NCBI GenBank assembly: GCA_037074765.1
Contig: JBAMDO010000123.1
Location: 99,816 to 163,815, forward strand
DNA length: 64,000 nt
From: Mansonella perstans
Lineage: Eukaryota; Nematoda; Chromadorea; Rhabditida; Onchocercidae
Reading direction: 5' to 3'
Numbering within the stretch: position 1 is the first letter of the stretch; each line of letters begins with the position of its first letter. Position numbers and translations under genes: made by a program. Below, in pieces: positions 36,501 through 49,000 of this stretch. The notes beneath the pieces are model-generated. The model worked only from the letters and a program-made list of their open reading frames with translations. It did not search any database and was not told the origin of the DNA.

Positions 36501-39500
36501 GTCTTATTGTGAAATAGGTACTGTATATACTAATCTTCCATATACTCTATGCAAATGATGCCATACTAATTTGTTAAGCCAAAGGTCATTTAATACATAG
36601 TTATGACATTTCAGTCTTTCGCACTAGTTTCTAATATTGTGATAACTGATTACATGTAATGTTGATTGAGAGACTTATGCATGCATTACATCCTGGCAGT
36701 AATTTCAATCGGTTGAAGAATATATGACGGATAGCGGTCGTGTATTGTGAATGAAGTAAAATGTTAAAAAAGAAATGAGGTTAATTAATACAAGAAAAGA
36801 AAGTCTTGAGTAAGATATGAGATGACATTGAATAATGAAATGATGACAAGAAATTAATGCAGAAAGGTGAATGTTAATTGCTAAATACCAAAATAACAAA
36901 TTGAAAAGATAAATGACTGTGTGAAAAGCATTTGTAGATCATTTATGACAATATTGATAATGGAATAAACTAATTATGGCTAAACTAAGCTACGGATTCT
37001 TTAAAAAAGATACCGTTGGATTATTATTAGCAATAAAAAACAGCAGACATTGCTCCGAAATAATTACGAGATACAACAAATGAATTCAATAACTTAAAGT
37101 AAAACTGAAAATTTTTGTGAACTGTCAAGTGACAGATATATCGCAAAAGAAATGAAAGTGTATGCCAGAATTGTGATGATGATGATTGCTGACAATAGAG
37201 GCTATTATAATTATGATGACAATAATTAGTGGTGGTAATAATGAGGATTGCAATAGTAATGATAATAACAATAATGGCAATAATTGAAAATTGCAGTATC
37301 AAAATCAAATAAAAATCCTCAATTTACTTTCTGAAAATTTCTCAAAACTGATCGGATGGAACGATTATAGTGCTTCTCTACAAATTTGCAGAATACATGC
37401 CAACACAAATTTTTTATTCACCCTTTATTTTACTTCAAGTTATTGAATTTCAATTATTTCTTTGATTTAAATACGGTACACTCATTATATGATTGCATTT
37501 TCACCTTTATTTTAATTTTCAAAAAATTCTTCCATAGTACTTCGATTCATCATATAAATTTTGTCCAGATTTTCAAATAATTTATTATTCCGAAAGTGTT
37601 GATTTAAGCTAATATGTTAGTCTTCATCGGTGGTAACATTGAACAAAAGGAATATGACTATCGGAAGGAAAAGCACGGAAGGAATGAGTAAAATATGCCA
37701 TTGAAGTGTTGTTGGAGAAGCAGAAATGTCATCAAACAAGTATGGGACCTCATTCAAATCTTTTGCAGTGCTCTTTTTGTGGTTTATATGAAACAACAAT
37801 CAGCACTTTAAAAATAGAACTTCAACTTCATTTAATTTCAAGCCTTCTTTCATCCCCCTCTCTTTCTTTTTCGGCTTCCCTCCCAATCTCCCAACATCCT
37901 TCAAAAATTCTTATCCTTCATCAGATGGACAACATTAACTTTTTTTTCATCCTTGAATTCATTCGTTCCCTTTTGCTTTCATACCTCAAGAAGAAATTCT
38001 TTGCAAGTGTACAGTTTATTGGTACTTAATACTTCACAAATTAAAACTTTTCAAGCATTTTTTCCTTTTAAAATGGCAGAGTAATTTTTGTAAGAGTCAT
38101 TAAAAATATTATAAATCATAAAATTTCTGATTTATTAGTTTTTTCTGGGTATTTAAGATTTTAATCAAAAAATTCTCAACTTAAATATCAACTAAATTGT
38201 TATCGTGCATTTACATTCTTATTATGCAATGTAACAAAGTGTGCTTTTCCATTTAGCGGTATTGATAACATTGCTATTCGAGTATAATTATTTAATCATC
38301 GAAGAAATTAAAATTCTAAACATTTCTTAGAAATACATTTACTGAATGAAACAACACAATTTTATGGACTGATCTGGAAATCTTATACCGTTTTTCAGTT
38401 GTATGCGTGTGTTTTTTAACAAATAATGATGTAGAAAAATAATTTCATTAAACCGCTCAACAATATTTAAGCCAATATTTTTTGTTCATTAAATAATTTT
38501 AAGCTAAAATTTTGAAAACAATAGGATTTAAAAATATTTGTTAAGAGAAAGAGCTTATTTAATTTTTTTTGTTTAAAAACGGCAATCTAAAAATAAAATT
38601 GAAAAAGTTATGAGTTACGCTTAAAATTTTAATTCCGTTCAGTGATGGCTATGTAAGAAAAAAGAAATTCCAAAATGTTTTTTTGTTATGCTAGAATCAA
38701 ATCTAGAGGTTACAATTTCGCAAAGATATGTTTTTTCTTTTCTGATAAATTAATTAGTGCTATTAAAAATGATAACAATAATTGTTGTATCAACCGCTCT
38801 TATCGTTGCGCTAAATTTTACAAATATTGTTCTAAAAAATATCTTTTGTTATGAAAAGAAGAAAAAAAGGAACTAAATGATATGCTTAATCGTTGAATGT
38901 AAGTAAGTATATGTTATAAAGAAAATTCCTTTTTTTAGAAAAAAAATCTGTCATAATCCTTCAGTTTATTTTTCATTCTTCAGTGAAATAGTTATAAAAA
39001 TGTAAAATGAAATGAATTATGTTTCTTCCATCCTTTTAATTTCTGTCTTTTTTTTCAAATGCTATCGATTCCTTCTTTCGTCATTTCATATTGCCAGAAA
39101 TCGTCTGTAAAATTTTCAAATTTTTGTTTATTTTATTTCTTTTAATTTTTTACTTCATTTAGAATTGATTTGAAATTGATTTATTAGAAAAATTAGATGA
39201 ATTCTGGTAGATGAAAATTTATTGTTAGAAAAAAAACTTTTTAAGATAGGTCATTTCATATGCATGATGGGATGCTTTGATATTTAATCTTTTGATGTTT
39301 AGAAAGATATCGATGTCACGAACAATTCTGCACAGATCAAGAGAGCATTAATTGCAGACTGCAGTTTTTGAATCATTCTATCGTTCAGATTGAAATGTTT
39401 TTATTCAGAAATTTTTTTTTTTTTTTTCTCTTTGGCAATAGAATTCATTTGCAAAAGAATGATTCATGATAACTTTTTTTATTGATTTAAGTATTAAAAA

Positions 39501-41020
39501 TACAAAAAATTCCCATTTCCCAAATTATTGTGACTGTCACAACGAATTTTGATGAACTTTGTAATACGGGGTCTAACAATTACTTTCATAAATAAGTAAT
39601 AACAGAAGAATATTAAGGAACAATCAGGTTTCAGAGAAAAGTTTGAAAAAACTTAAATGATTTTTTACTTTTAATAGCATAAAAGATGGAGTGATGTCCG
39701 TGGTTCTCTTTTCACTATACGAATACGGTAACGAAATTAGCATCTAGAAAACATTAGTATTTATAGTATAAAATACGGATAATTATCAACCAATTTTTTT
39801 AATATTGTTATACTTTCTGCCAGTAAATATTTAGGATGCGCATATGGAACGCTGGATCATAAAGGTTTCTTCATTTCCTTTTAAGGATTTGTTCTTTATT
39901 GAATGTACCCGTGAACTTTCCTGATTTTTTAAAAGCTAAATTGAAGACAATGGAAGCGATTGTAAAGTCAATCAACGCAAGTATATTTCATCTTTGAAAT
40001 TATCGACAATTAAAAATTTGTTAGTCGTTAAGATATCCAAAAAGTCTTTGAGCTAAAAGATCAGTGAAATTCACAAATGTGTAGAATGGGAATATGAAAA
40101 ACAGCAGAATATCTGTTATTGTTGATTGATAAGAATTTGACACCTTTCATCTGCTGTCTTATTTAAGCTTTTCCTTATAAAATTTCAAATACCAAATTCA
40201 ACTTCGCAGTGCAATCTGAACATTTAATGCGATTAAAAGTTAAAATGCTATTTCTACTTTACATTTATTGGATTAAAGACTATTGAAACATGACAAATAT
40301 CATTATGTTCCGTATTTGTCTTAATTTTTTCATTTTATGAATAATAACTTGAATTTGAGGACAAGTAATTCCTTAGCTTAATGGAACAACAATTTCGTAA
40401 TCTATGGAATTAATGTAATATGTTAAATAGCAGTGGTAGGTTAACTAAATAGATTCATGGATTTACTTTGATTATTTACTAATTTATTAAGAATTGCTAA
40501 ACAATCAATAATTTCATGAAGCTTATTTTTTATTTCTTTCAAAAACAAAAAAAAAAAGTACCGTACTTTTTTTGCAAATTTCTGTAAATGGAATTCTGAA
40601 AAAGAAAAAATCGTTTTCCTTTTGAAGCATTATTTATTTATTTTTTGCTTTTTTTTCTTTTTTTTTTTTAAAGATAATAAATCACTTTTTCTTTCAGTGA
40701 TCACAAGTTTTTTAGTTGTCAGCAGAAAAGAATTAGATTTCTTTGTTTCTGTAAACAAGAAAAAAATCTGATGAATGATGAAACTCAGATTTCTTCAAAA
40801 AAAGAGATAACAGAGAAAGGTTTACGCTACGTCAAGAGGCAAACGTAACTCCGGATACTTTTGTATCTGTAGAATAAGTTGTGAAGCAAGCATGCGTTAC
40901 TATTTTGAAGATAGCTGACAGGAAAAGTTCAATGGAACAAAGAGGTCATCATTCATTACAGCGTTAAGCAATGATAACTTCCAAACTGTGGTTGTAGTGA
41001 TCAGGAAAAACGATAACTTT
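33548..41020. other. Long AT-rich region without a recognised gene
   Basis: About 7.5 kb with many A/T homopolymers. Seen here: a CGACATTTAAAA repeat (34866, 34889, 34901), a (TA)n tract near 35173-35190, a CT-rich stretch at about 37840-37900, and a minus-strand open frame with a hydrophobic end at 37617-37799 that could be a terminal exon. A short plus-strand frame after an acceptor at 36350 (SIYTVVFDQPVVLLSD) has no partners. The last few hundred bases probably hold the SLC6 promoter and 5' UTR. Confidence 0.45.
34889..34912. repeat. Tandem CGACATTTAAAA repeat
   Basis: Two adjacent exact copies at 34889 and 34901, and a third at 34866, all in a short AT-rich stretch. Confidence 0.8.
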
Positions 41021-44000
41021 ATGGATCGGCATTACAATTCATTACATTCAAGGGAGCAATGGTCATCCTCGGCTGACTTCATCATGTCCTGCATTGGATA
41101 TGCCATTGGCCTTGGCAATGTTTGGCGATTCCCTTATTTATGCTATCAAAATGGTGGAGGTTAGTTGCTTTTAAGTATTATACATCATCCAAAATTTTAC
41201 TGTTATATTTCAAAATTGAAAATAATAGCTATTCCCTTTGAGCTCTTTGGATTTAATTGGAATTAAAGTTCACTAGTATTAGTGGATTTGACAACCACTT
41301 AATGGTTGTATTTTATATGGCATTGAAAAGTGACATAAAGTGGCAAATTGATAGAATTTCTTTTATTGCACAAACAGATAAAGCGTATATGAAAAAGATC
41401 AGCAGTAGTTTCGAACAATGAAGAATTTAAATTGCTGTAAAATACATCAGATCAATCAAGTTAATCATCTGCCAAGAATAGAAAATTAAGCGATTCCAAA
41501 TTTCTGTTTAGCTTCATTTATTATCTTTTAGATGAAAAAGAAAGATGAATCAAGTAATCAGTTTTTTATCAATTTAAATTTTTAAGTATAAAACGAAGGA
41601 CATTTATTTTTTTACTAAACTTTGCTGTTCAACAGAATACAATCCGCTTTTTTGTTTGCAGGGGCATTCCTAATACCTTATGTGATATCTCTTATATTTT
41701 GTGGAGCACCTCTTTTCATATTGGAGACAACATGGGGACAGTTATTAAGTATTGGTGGACTTGGAATGTTCAAAATTTGTCCAATTTTCAAAGTAATTGT
41801 TTCATCTTATGAAATTTTTACATTAAATCCTTATTTCCAACTTTATCATTATCATCCGTGTGATACTTTTATAGGGTGTTGGGATAGCCGCTGCGGTGAT
41901 GGCATTTTGGCTCAACATTTATTACATTGTAGTTTTAAGTTGGGCAATGTCCTATCTATGGGAGTCAATTCGATTGGATTCAAACGTTCCATGGCGAAAT
42001 TGTGATCATCAGTAAATTAAATTAATAAAAATTTTTCAAGTTTTCAATTTTTCTGCTTTGAAAACTGTCAGTGCTTAATGATAGAGATAACCAATTTTTT
42101 CTTAAGTCGAGTGCAAATATTTCCAGTAGAATGTTGGAATAACAAAATTGATTGAAAATTCAACTTATTTCTAATAAGTTAGATAAATCTGTAGATGGAA
42201 CACCCCTCGATGCCGCAGTGAATACGAGCCTCTAACTTGTGATGATAACAAAACAATTGCGAAGTATTTCAATGTGCAGGTTCGACAGTGTCTTTTCCCT
42301 GATACTTTTTTACATTTTGGGTAAATGGATGTAAAGAGATATTCAAAGAAAGAAAGAGAAAAAGAAAATAATATCCCAAGAAAAAATTCTGCAAAAAGAA
42401 GTTCAAAGAAAAAAAATTTTTCAAATATAATTGGGAAATTTGATGAATGGGTTAAAGTGAAGTTATATGGAAAAAATTTTACATTTAAGGTATTAACAAA
42501 TGATCATTTCAATGAATATCGTAAACAGTTCTTCGTTGGTCCAAAATCGAATTGGACCATTTGTAGCAGTGATGATTTGAATGCACAATCACCAGTCAAA
42601 GAATTCTGGAAGTTTGTTTACGCTTTACAAAATTAAATAAATGAATTTTTATTTGCTTTTAATGCATGAACTATGTATATCAAATTTTATTTTAAAAAGG
42701 TTTTTCATTTACCAAAAAAACGCTTCCAGCTATCAAGTGCTTGGCATCAGTTCGGGGATCGAAGAACCGGGAGGACTACGTTGGGATCTTGCTTTCTTTT
42801 TACTAATCGCTTGGACAGTATGTTATTTGTGCATCTTCAAAGGTGTTCGTTGGACTGGAAAGGTTTAAATTTGACAATTTTTTTCCAAATGTTTAAGTAT
42901 TAAGTTGAAGAAATTCCTACTTTGCTATAGGAAAAAGGCAACAGTAAATGTTTCATAAATTGGAGCATGAGAAAATATTTAAAGTGAATTGATTCACTTC
43001 TGATAAAGGATATGTTAGGAATTTTAATTTATTATTGTACATGATAAATGACTGGTTGTCGTTACTACTAGTTGCAGATCGTTTATCTCACTGCATCATT
43101 TCCTTATATAACGCTTATTTGTTTGCTGATACGTGGATTAACATTGCCAGGCGCAAGTTTGGGCCTTGAATTCTATCTGAAACCAAATTTCGAGAAGCTT
43201 CTTGAAAGTAAAGTATGGGTGGATGCTGTCACTCAAGTTTTCTTTTCATATGGCCTTGGCCTAGGCGCTCTTGTTGCACTTGGTAGTTACAATTCGTATC
43301 ACAATAATATTTACAGGTATGTAATCTTATTTCTTGTATTACTGTTAAATTATCGTTTTTGAAATTTTTAAAATCAAGATGTTAATGAAATTTACAGGCA
43401 AGCATTGACAATATGCTTTGTAAACAGTGCTACAAGCGTTTTTGCTGGTTTCGTTATCTTTTCATTCATTGGCTTTATGGCCGTCGCACAAGACAAACCA
43501 GTTAATGAGGCAAATATTCAACTCTTATTTCATTCGTGTGAATTTAGCTGAAATTCAGTGAATTTCACTAATTAAAACTTTTGCTTCAATAGCTGACAGA
43601 TAGCGAACTATTAACAGAAGTTTTTTTTTAAAGTTTTTTAATGAATTTTGATAAATTTATGTATTTTGTAGCTTAAAACTTCAAATAAACTTGAAGTCTC
43701 GGTGAAACCTTTTTGTGAAATATTTGAACAGGAACACTTCCAGGTAGCGCAATCTGGTCCAGGTCTTCTTTTTCTGGCTTACCCATCCGGAATTCTACAA
43801 TTACCATACACCAATGTTTGGTCAATTCTCTTCTTTACAATGGTTTTATTCTTGGGCATTGATTCACAAGCAAGTTTTTGCAGACTTAATTTACTTTAAA
43901 TTAGTTTCAGAAATCGCAGTTGCAGTTTTCATTCATATTTTGCTTTAAATCGAAATTGCTAAATTAGTTCATGTAGGAATCAATCAAATTAATATTTCAC

Positions 44001-46043
44001 CGGGCAGTATGTTTTAATTTATTTTATTATCATCTAATATGTTGTCTAAATTTTGACAAAGAATTTTATAATCTGTTTACCAAGCGTTACTTTTTTCGAT
44101 GGTACGCAAAATTTATGTCTTCGAGAATCTAAAACACAAGTGTCATAGCAATATACATGGAAAATAATATAAGCTTATTTAGTTTTGTACAATGGAGGGT
44201 TTTTTCACAGCAGTAATTGATGAATTTCCGCATCTGATACAAGGAAAAAAGTATGGTCGTGAATTGTTCGTGCTCGGAGTATGTATTATAAGCTACTTAT
44301 GTGGCTTGAGTACTGTTACAAAAGTATGTGAAAATTTCGAGAAATTTTGCACCAATAAGGCGAAAATGATGTCGTAATTTTTTTGGGATATCTCTAATAT
44401 TTAATTTTTAGATATAATTACTTCAAAATAAAAGTTTGCAAAAATACTAGTAAAAATGAAGCAATAGTTGCGATTATTTATGCATTTCATAAAAGCAGAA
44501 TCAAATTATTAAATTCAATTATAAAAAAAGACTAGCTGATAGAAACTTTCCATTCAATTACCAATCTACTCGTTGAAAAATCATCCCAAAAATTTCAGGG
44601 TGGTTTCTATGTGTTTCAATTGTTTGATTTTTATGCAGCATCCGGTTGGGCACTTCTGTGGCTTCTATTTTTCGAATGTATTGCCATTTCTTGGTCTGTT
44701 GGTATGTAACAACTTTCTATTATTGTAATAACAAGAAGTGAATGAAATTGATCTGATTAATGAATTATATTTTTGGTAGCTTATAAATAGCAGTGATCGA
44801 TTCCAACTTTAAAGATTTGCTAGAAAATCGAGAATTAGAGCGCATCGTTTTAATTCTTAGTTTACTTATTCTAAATTAGTTGACGAAAACCTAAAGTTGA
44901 GTTGAACAGTTCTCATTTGTCTAATGAGCTATAGGCGCATTCTATGTCAGTCCCCTATATCTTTTTACTCAGTAATCCCAAATACATTAAATTATCAATT
45001 TCCTCATCAAAACTGAGTCATTCCAACTCTAAATAAGATGGTGAAAGTACCGCGGACTTGGAAATCAAAGGTTAGGCCTCATGAAGATTAATTTATCAGA
45101 GTTCTCGTTTATTTTAGGTATCGATCAGTGGTATGAGCACATTAAATCAATGGTGGGTTATTATCCGAGTCGATGGTGGAAGTTTTGTTGGGTTTTCGCA
45201 ACGCCCATTGTGTGCATGGTTAGTATTGCCTAGATTATATCAATTTAAACTTAGTTTAAACATTCCAGGTTTTATTAATCAGTAATTTATTGGAACTTGA
45301 ACATTTTTTTAAAAACTTTCTTTATTTATATTTTTTTCTTTCTGCACTTGGACAATTCTTGGCAAAATTCGATAGGCTTGGATTTAGATCTTTACTCTAT
45401 CTAATAGATCATTTTGTTTGATCAAATCGTCAGAGTATTATATTTGATTTTAAAATCATCTCGCTTGCAGAGTGTAATGCTTTTTGGATTAGCAAAATAC
45501 CAGCCGCTGCGGATCGATGCGTACAATTACGATTACCCATTATGGGGTCATATATTTGGATGGTTTCTTTCTCTTTCATCCATGCTTTGCATTCCAGTTT
45601 ACGGCGCCTATTTATGGATTATTACCGATGGGACCACTTCACAGGTACATTCTATCATATTTATTTGCAATTGTATTTGCTAACTGTTTATTTTTTCCAG
45701 AATGGAAGAATTAGAGATAAAGTAGATCTTTCAAACTTGCTTCATGTTTCATGCCAAAGAGGAATTCGATAAGCTATTTTGTCTAATTATGTTTGGGCAT
45801 GGATCATTTTTCTTGACATTAATTCTTTTGAATTTCTGCTGGAATTCATCAAAAATTTACAATATGAGACATTTTATTAATATATAACATTTGTAGAAGA
45901 GTAAAATATTTTATTACTTTTTTTTTGCTGATGATTTTAAAAGGAATAATTTATTCTAGAGACTTGAAAAGCTATTTCGGCCAAAAATACAAATCGAATT
46001 GTATGGTAATGTTGGACAAGAACTGATGGAACGTGAAGAATGA
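41021..46043 (+). CDS. SLC6 sodium-coupled neurotransmitter transporter, GAT-like
   Basis: Sodium- and chloride-dependent plasma-membrane symporter, most like GABA transporters (C. elegans SNF-11 type), though a betaine or other amino-acid substrate is possible. Exons: 41021-41159, 41662-41792, 41875-42011, 42195-42279, 42490-42611, 42730-42862, 43078-43316, 43398-43509, 43744-43869, 44183-44323, 44599-44701, 45118-45218, 45471-45644, 45960-46043; phases agree and give 608 aa with 12 predicted TMs. TM1 carries the signature [18 protein letters not shown]; the residue that is Asp in monoamine transporters is Gly. TM3 has [14 protein letters not shown], the large extracellular loop has Cys-WNTPRC, TM6 has [18 protein letters not shown]8 has [14 protein letters not shown]. 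Introns after 43509 and 43869 are GC-AG. The exon 5 start (42490) is the least certain. A shorter alternative last exon exists at 45701-45772. Confidence 0.94.
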
Positions 46044-49000
46044 TTCTTATAGATGAAAAACTGATAAAGTGTGGTTTTTGTCTCTCTAAGGACCTTTGCT
46101 TCACTTCCAAATTAATATTTTGATTTTTCTATCAACTTACGACTGAATTACCACTTAAATTATTTATATAATTAAACATGATAACTATATCAACATATTG
46201 TAGAACTGCAATCAATGCAAAATTGAGAAGAAAAAAGGCAAAGAGAAGAAGGCAAATGAAGCTTTTGAATTTATTATTGCGTGTCTAATTGGTCATTTCA
46301 TTTTTGTGAAAATTACCTTTATATGAACAAATTTCCGAAAAAAAAAGGAAAATAATCTCACGAAGAAGCATTCAGTAAGTAGTTCCTCATCAAAACTGAA
46401 TTTTGATGTCTCTCGGAGTTCTAGTGCTTAGCAATTGCAAAATTGATGAAAAACATAAACATGCATTCTGGATGTGTGAGTACACATAGATATATTGTCT
46501 AGTCAGGCCATGTGGACTGATTATCATTTGTCCAATCAATATAGTGTTTTTATGGGTTCTATCCGGTGAGTACTTCTGAGAGATGTAATTTTAGTGATTA
46601 ATTGGCTGTAAAAAATTATCATTGCGAAAAAACAAAGAGCCATGTCGATGTTATGTGCATTGTAAGTGTAAGCATAAAAATTCTGGCGATATAAATGCAA
46701 CAGAAACAAACAATGATGGGAAATTTCGAATAATTCCTCTTTTAGGATGAATTTTTGGATGAAGTTAATTATAGATTTCAGGAAGTTGACTCAGACTTTA
46801 TTTTCAACTCGTCTTTGTAAGGCTGTGGTTTATAATTTTCTACAAGTGAAGATTTCACTAAGCACTTTTGACGAGAAGCTATAGATGAAAACGGTATTTC
46901 ATTTGAAGTAGAATTCTCACTCTATGGTCATCCATAGGTCACTGGTCTGAGTCTTTCTAGTTAGGATTGAGTTTATGGTAATTATTTAGATTTAAAGCTA
47001 TAAAATTAAACTTTCAACCTTTATGAATACTTAGTGAGTTCTTTTGATTAGTGAGTCATGTGAACTTATTAAGAACTCAGTGATTTGTGAAGTTATCGTG
47101 CAAATTGAGGATCACCTACGACTAATCATTTGATGCCAGCTGACATTTTGACTTAACAACTGCTAATATTAATTCATAAAATATGGCAAAAAACGAAGTA
47201 TATGAATTTAATAAGAAAGCGAAAAGACTTGCAACTTTTGGCATTCTTGAATTTTTTATTCCAGTGTCATTTTTTCCATCGAATAGCAACTTACTTTTTG
47301 AAGAGTAAAATTTTAGCAAACCTAAAATTTTTAATATTTGGCTAAAACTGAAGCTATATTGCCATTAAAATTACATTCATTTGTTTGTGACAAACAAAAT
47401 AAAATTCAAATTTTTAAAATTATGTTGTAAAGTAGTATATTCCGGCACACATAGAAACATGAATTGGAAATTTAGTTGGTATATAATTAAAATGGTTTGA
47501 AGCAGATTAAGCAAATATCTTTTTTTCGAAGAGATTATTTGTAGCAGTGATGTAGAAGAATGGGATTTTGGTTAATATTTCTTTCATTCATATGACATCC
47601 AAATTTCTGATGAAGCAATTGTTAGCATTGAGAAAACAACAGAGCCAAACGTCTTTTAAAAAGAACTAACCTTAGACAAATTTAAAAGCTCAGAAGAATG
47701 CTACCAGATTTTAATCAAAAAATTAAAAAAAAATTGCTTTTTTGATAAGAAGCCAAGAAAATCGGAATGAAGGAATGTTTTTCATTGCTGTACTCCTATT
47801 TTTCTCATCTTCAAACAAAGATCCTTCGTAACTTTATGATACCAGATGATTATTATTTAGCTATTGATTGTAATACATTCCATTTTTTTGCAAAATCTTC
47901 TGAATTTCTGTTGAAACACATTTATTGCTAATCAGAAAGTAATTTAATTCTTTTATATCAAAAATTAACAATTCATGATGCTATTATTGGATTCAATTTG
48001 GATGGTATCAATTGCAACAATATGCATATTCCAAGCGTACTTGTCTATCTCATTAGTAAGCATCGAACGTAAGTGAAATCTCCCATTAAATGCTCATTGA
48101 TTAATTTGTTCTTTTTTTTATAATTCATTTCTGTTTCCTTACTTTTTTTTTAAAAAAGATCGTAGTGATGACCATTGTTTGCATTGTTCATTCAGTATTA
48201 TTGAACAGAGACAACCAAAACTGTTTAATACAAAAGGCCGAAGTAACAATAAATTTGGAAAAATATTCACAAAAAATAATCTCTTCAAATACTTTTTGGA
48301 AATTTTTTAATTTTAGCGAAAATTCAAAATTTCTTCCAATTTCTTCCAAAGCCGAAAGTTAATCAAAGATTCGAAAATTTAAATTCATTAAAAAACATAA
48401 CAGAAGTCTGTTCAGTTTTAACATTACTGAATAATTATTAAATCAATAATATCAAAAGCGAAAGTGAGGACAAGGAATGAAAAAAAATAGGAAATGAAAT
48501 TTTTCTCCAGTGAAAGAAATAGATTCGCAATCAATAATATGATTTAACTATTCCAAGATTTAGAAGATGATAAGATACATTGTGAGGAAAATTGTAAATT
48601 GATAAGTGTTGAAAATACTGTTATTAGGAAATGAACCAAAGCATTCGGTATGGGAATTTGGTAGAGTAACAAAAAGGACTAAAAAATGCCACTTTTTTTT
48701 TTCAGAATAAAGAAGTAAAGGATTACTGATGTAACATTAGAGGATGCAAGTAATTTTATAAGTTACGATATTGCGTGTTAATAAATTAAGACGACTGGAA
48801 AAAGAATGAAACGTGCACTACCGTTATCATTTACATTTCAATTTGCAATACTTGGATTATATTTTTAAAAAAAGAAGAAATGTTGTAACACTAATTCATT
48901 GTAATGAGTCAGTAATTGGAAATAAGCATCTTCTGCCGTATGCTCATAAAAATTGTTCAATTTTTGAAACTTCAGTTTTCAATTTCATTTGTTTATGAAA

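Noticed and set aside
37027..37308. 93-codon minus-strand frame rich in Ile and Thr
   Set aside because: Derived from a run of imperfect ATT/ATG trinucleotide repeats; low complexity.
42325..42489. Lys-rich 55-codon extension in frame with SLC6 exon 5
   Set aside because: A-rich intronic sequence before the ACATTTAAG acceptor; no SLC6 protein has such an insert at this point in the large extracellular loop.
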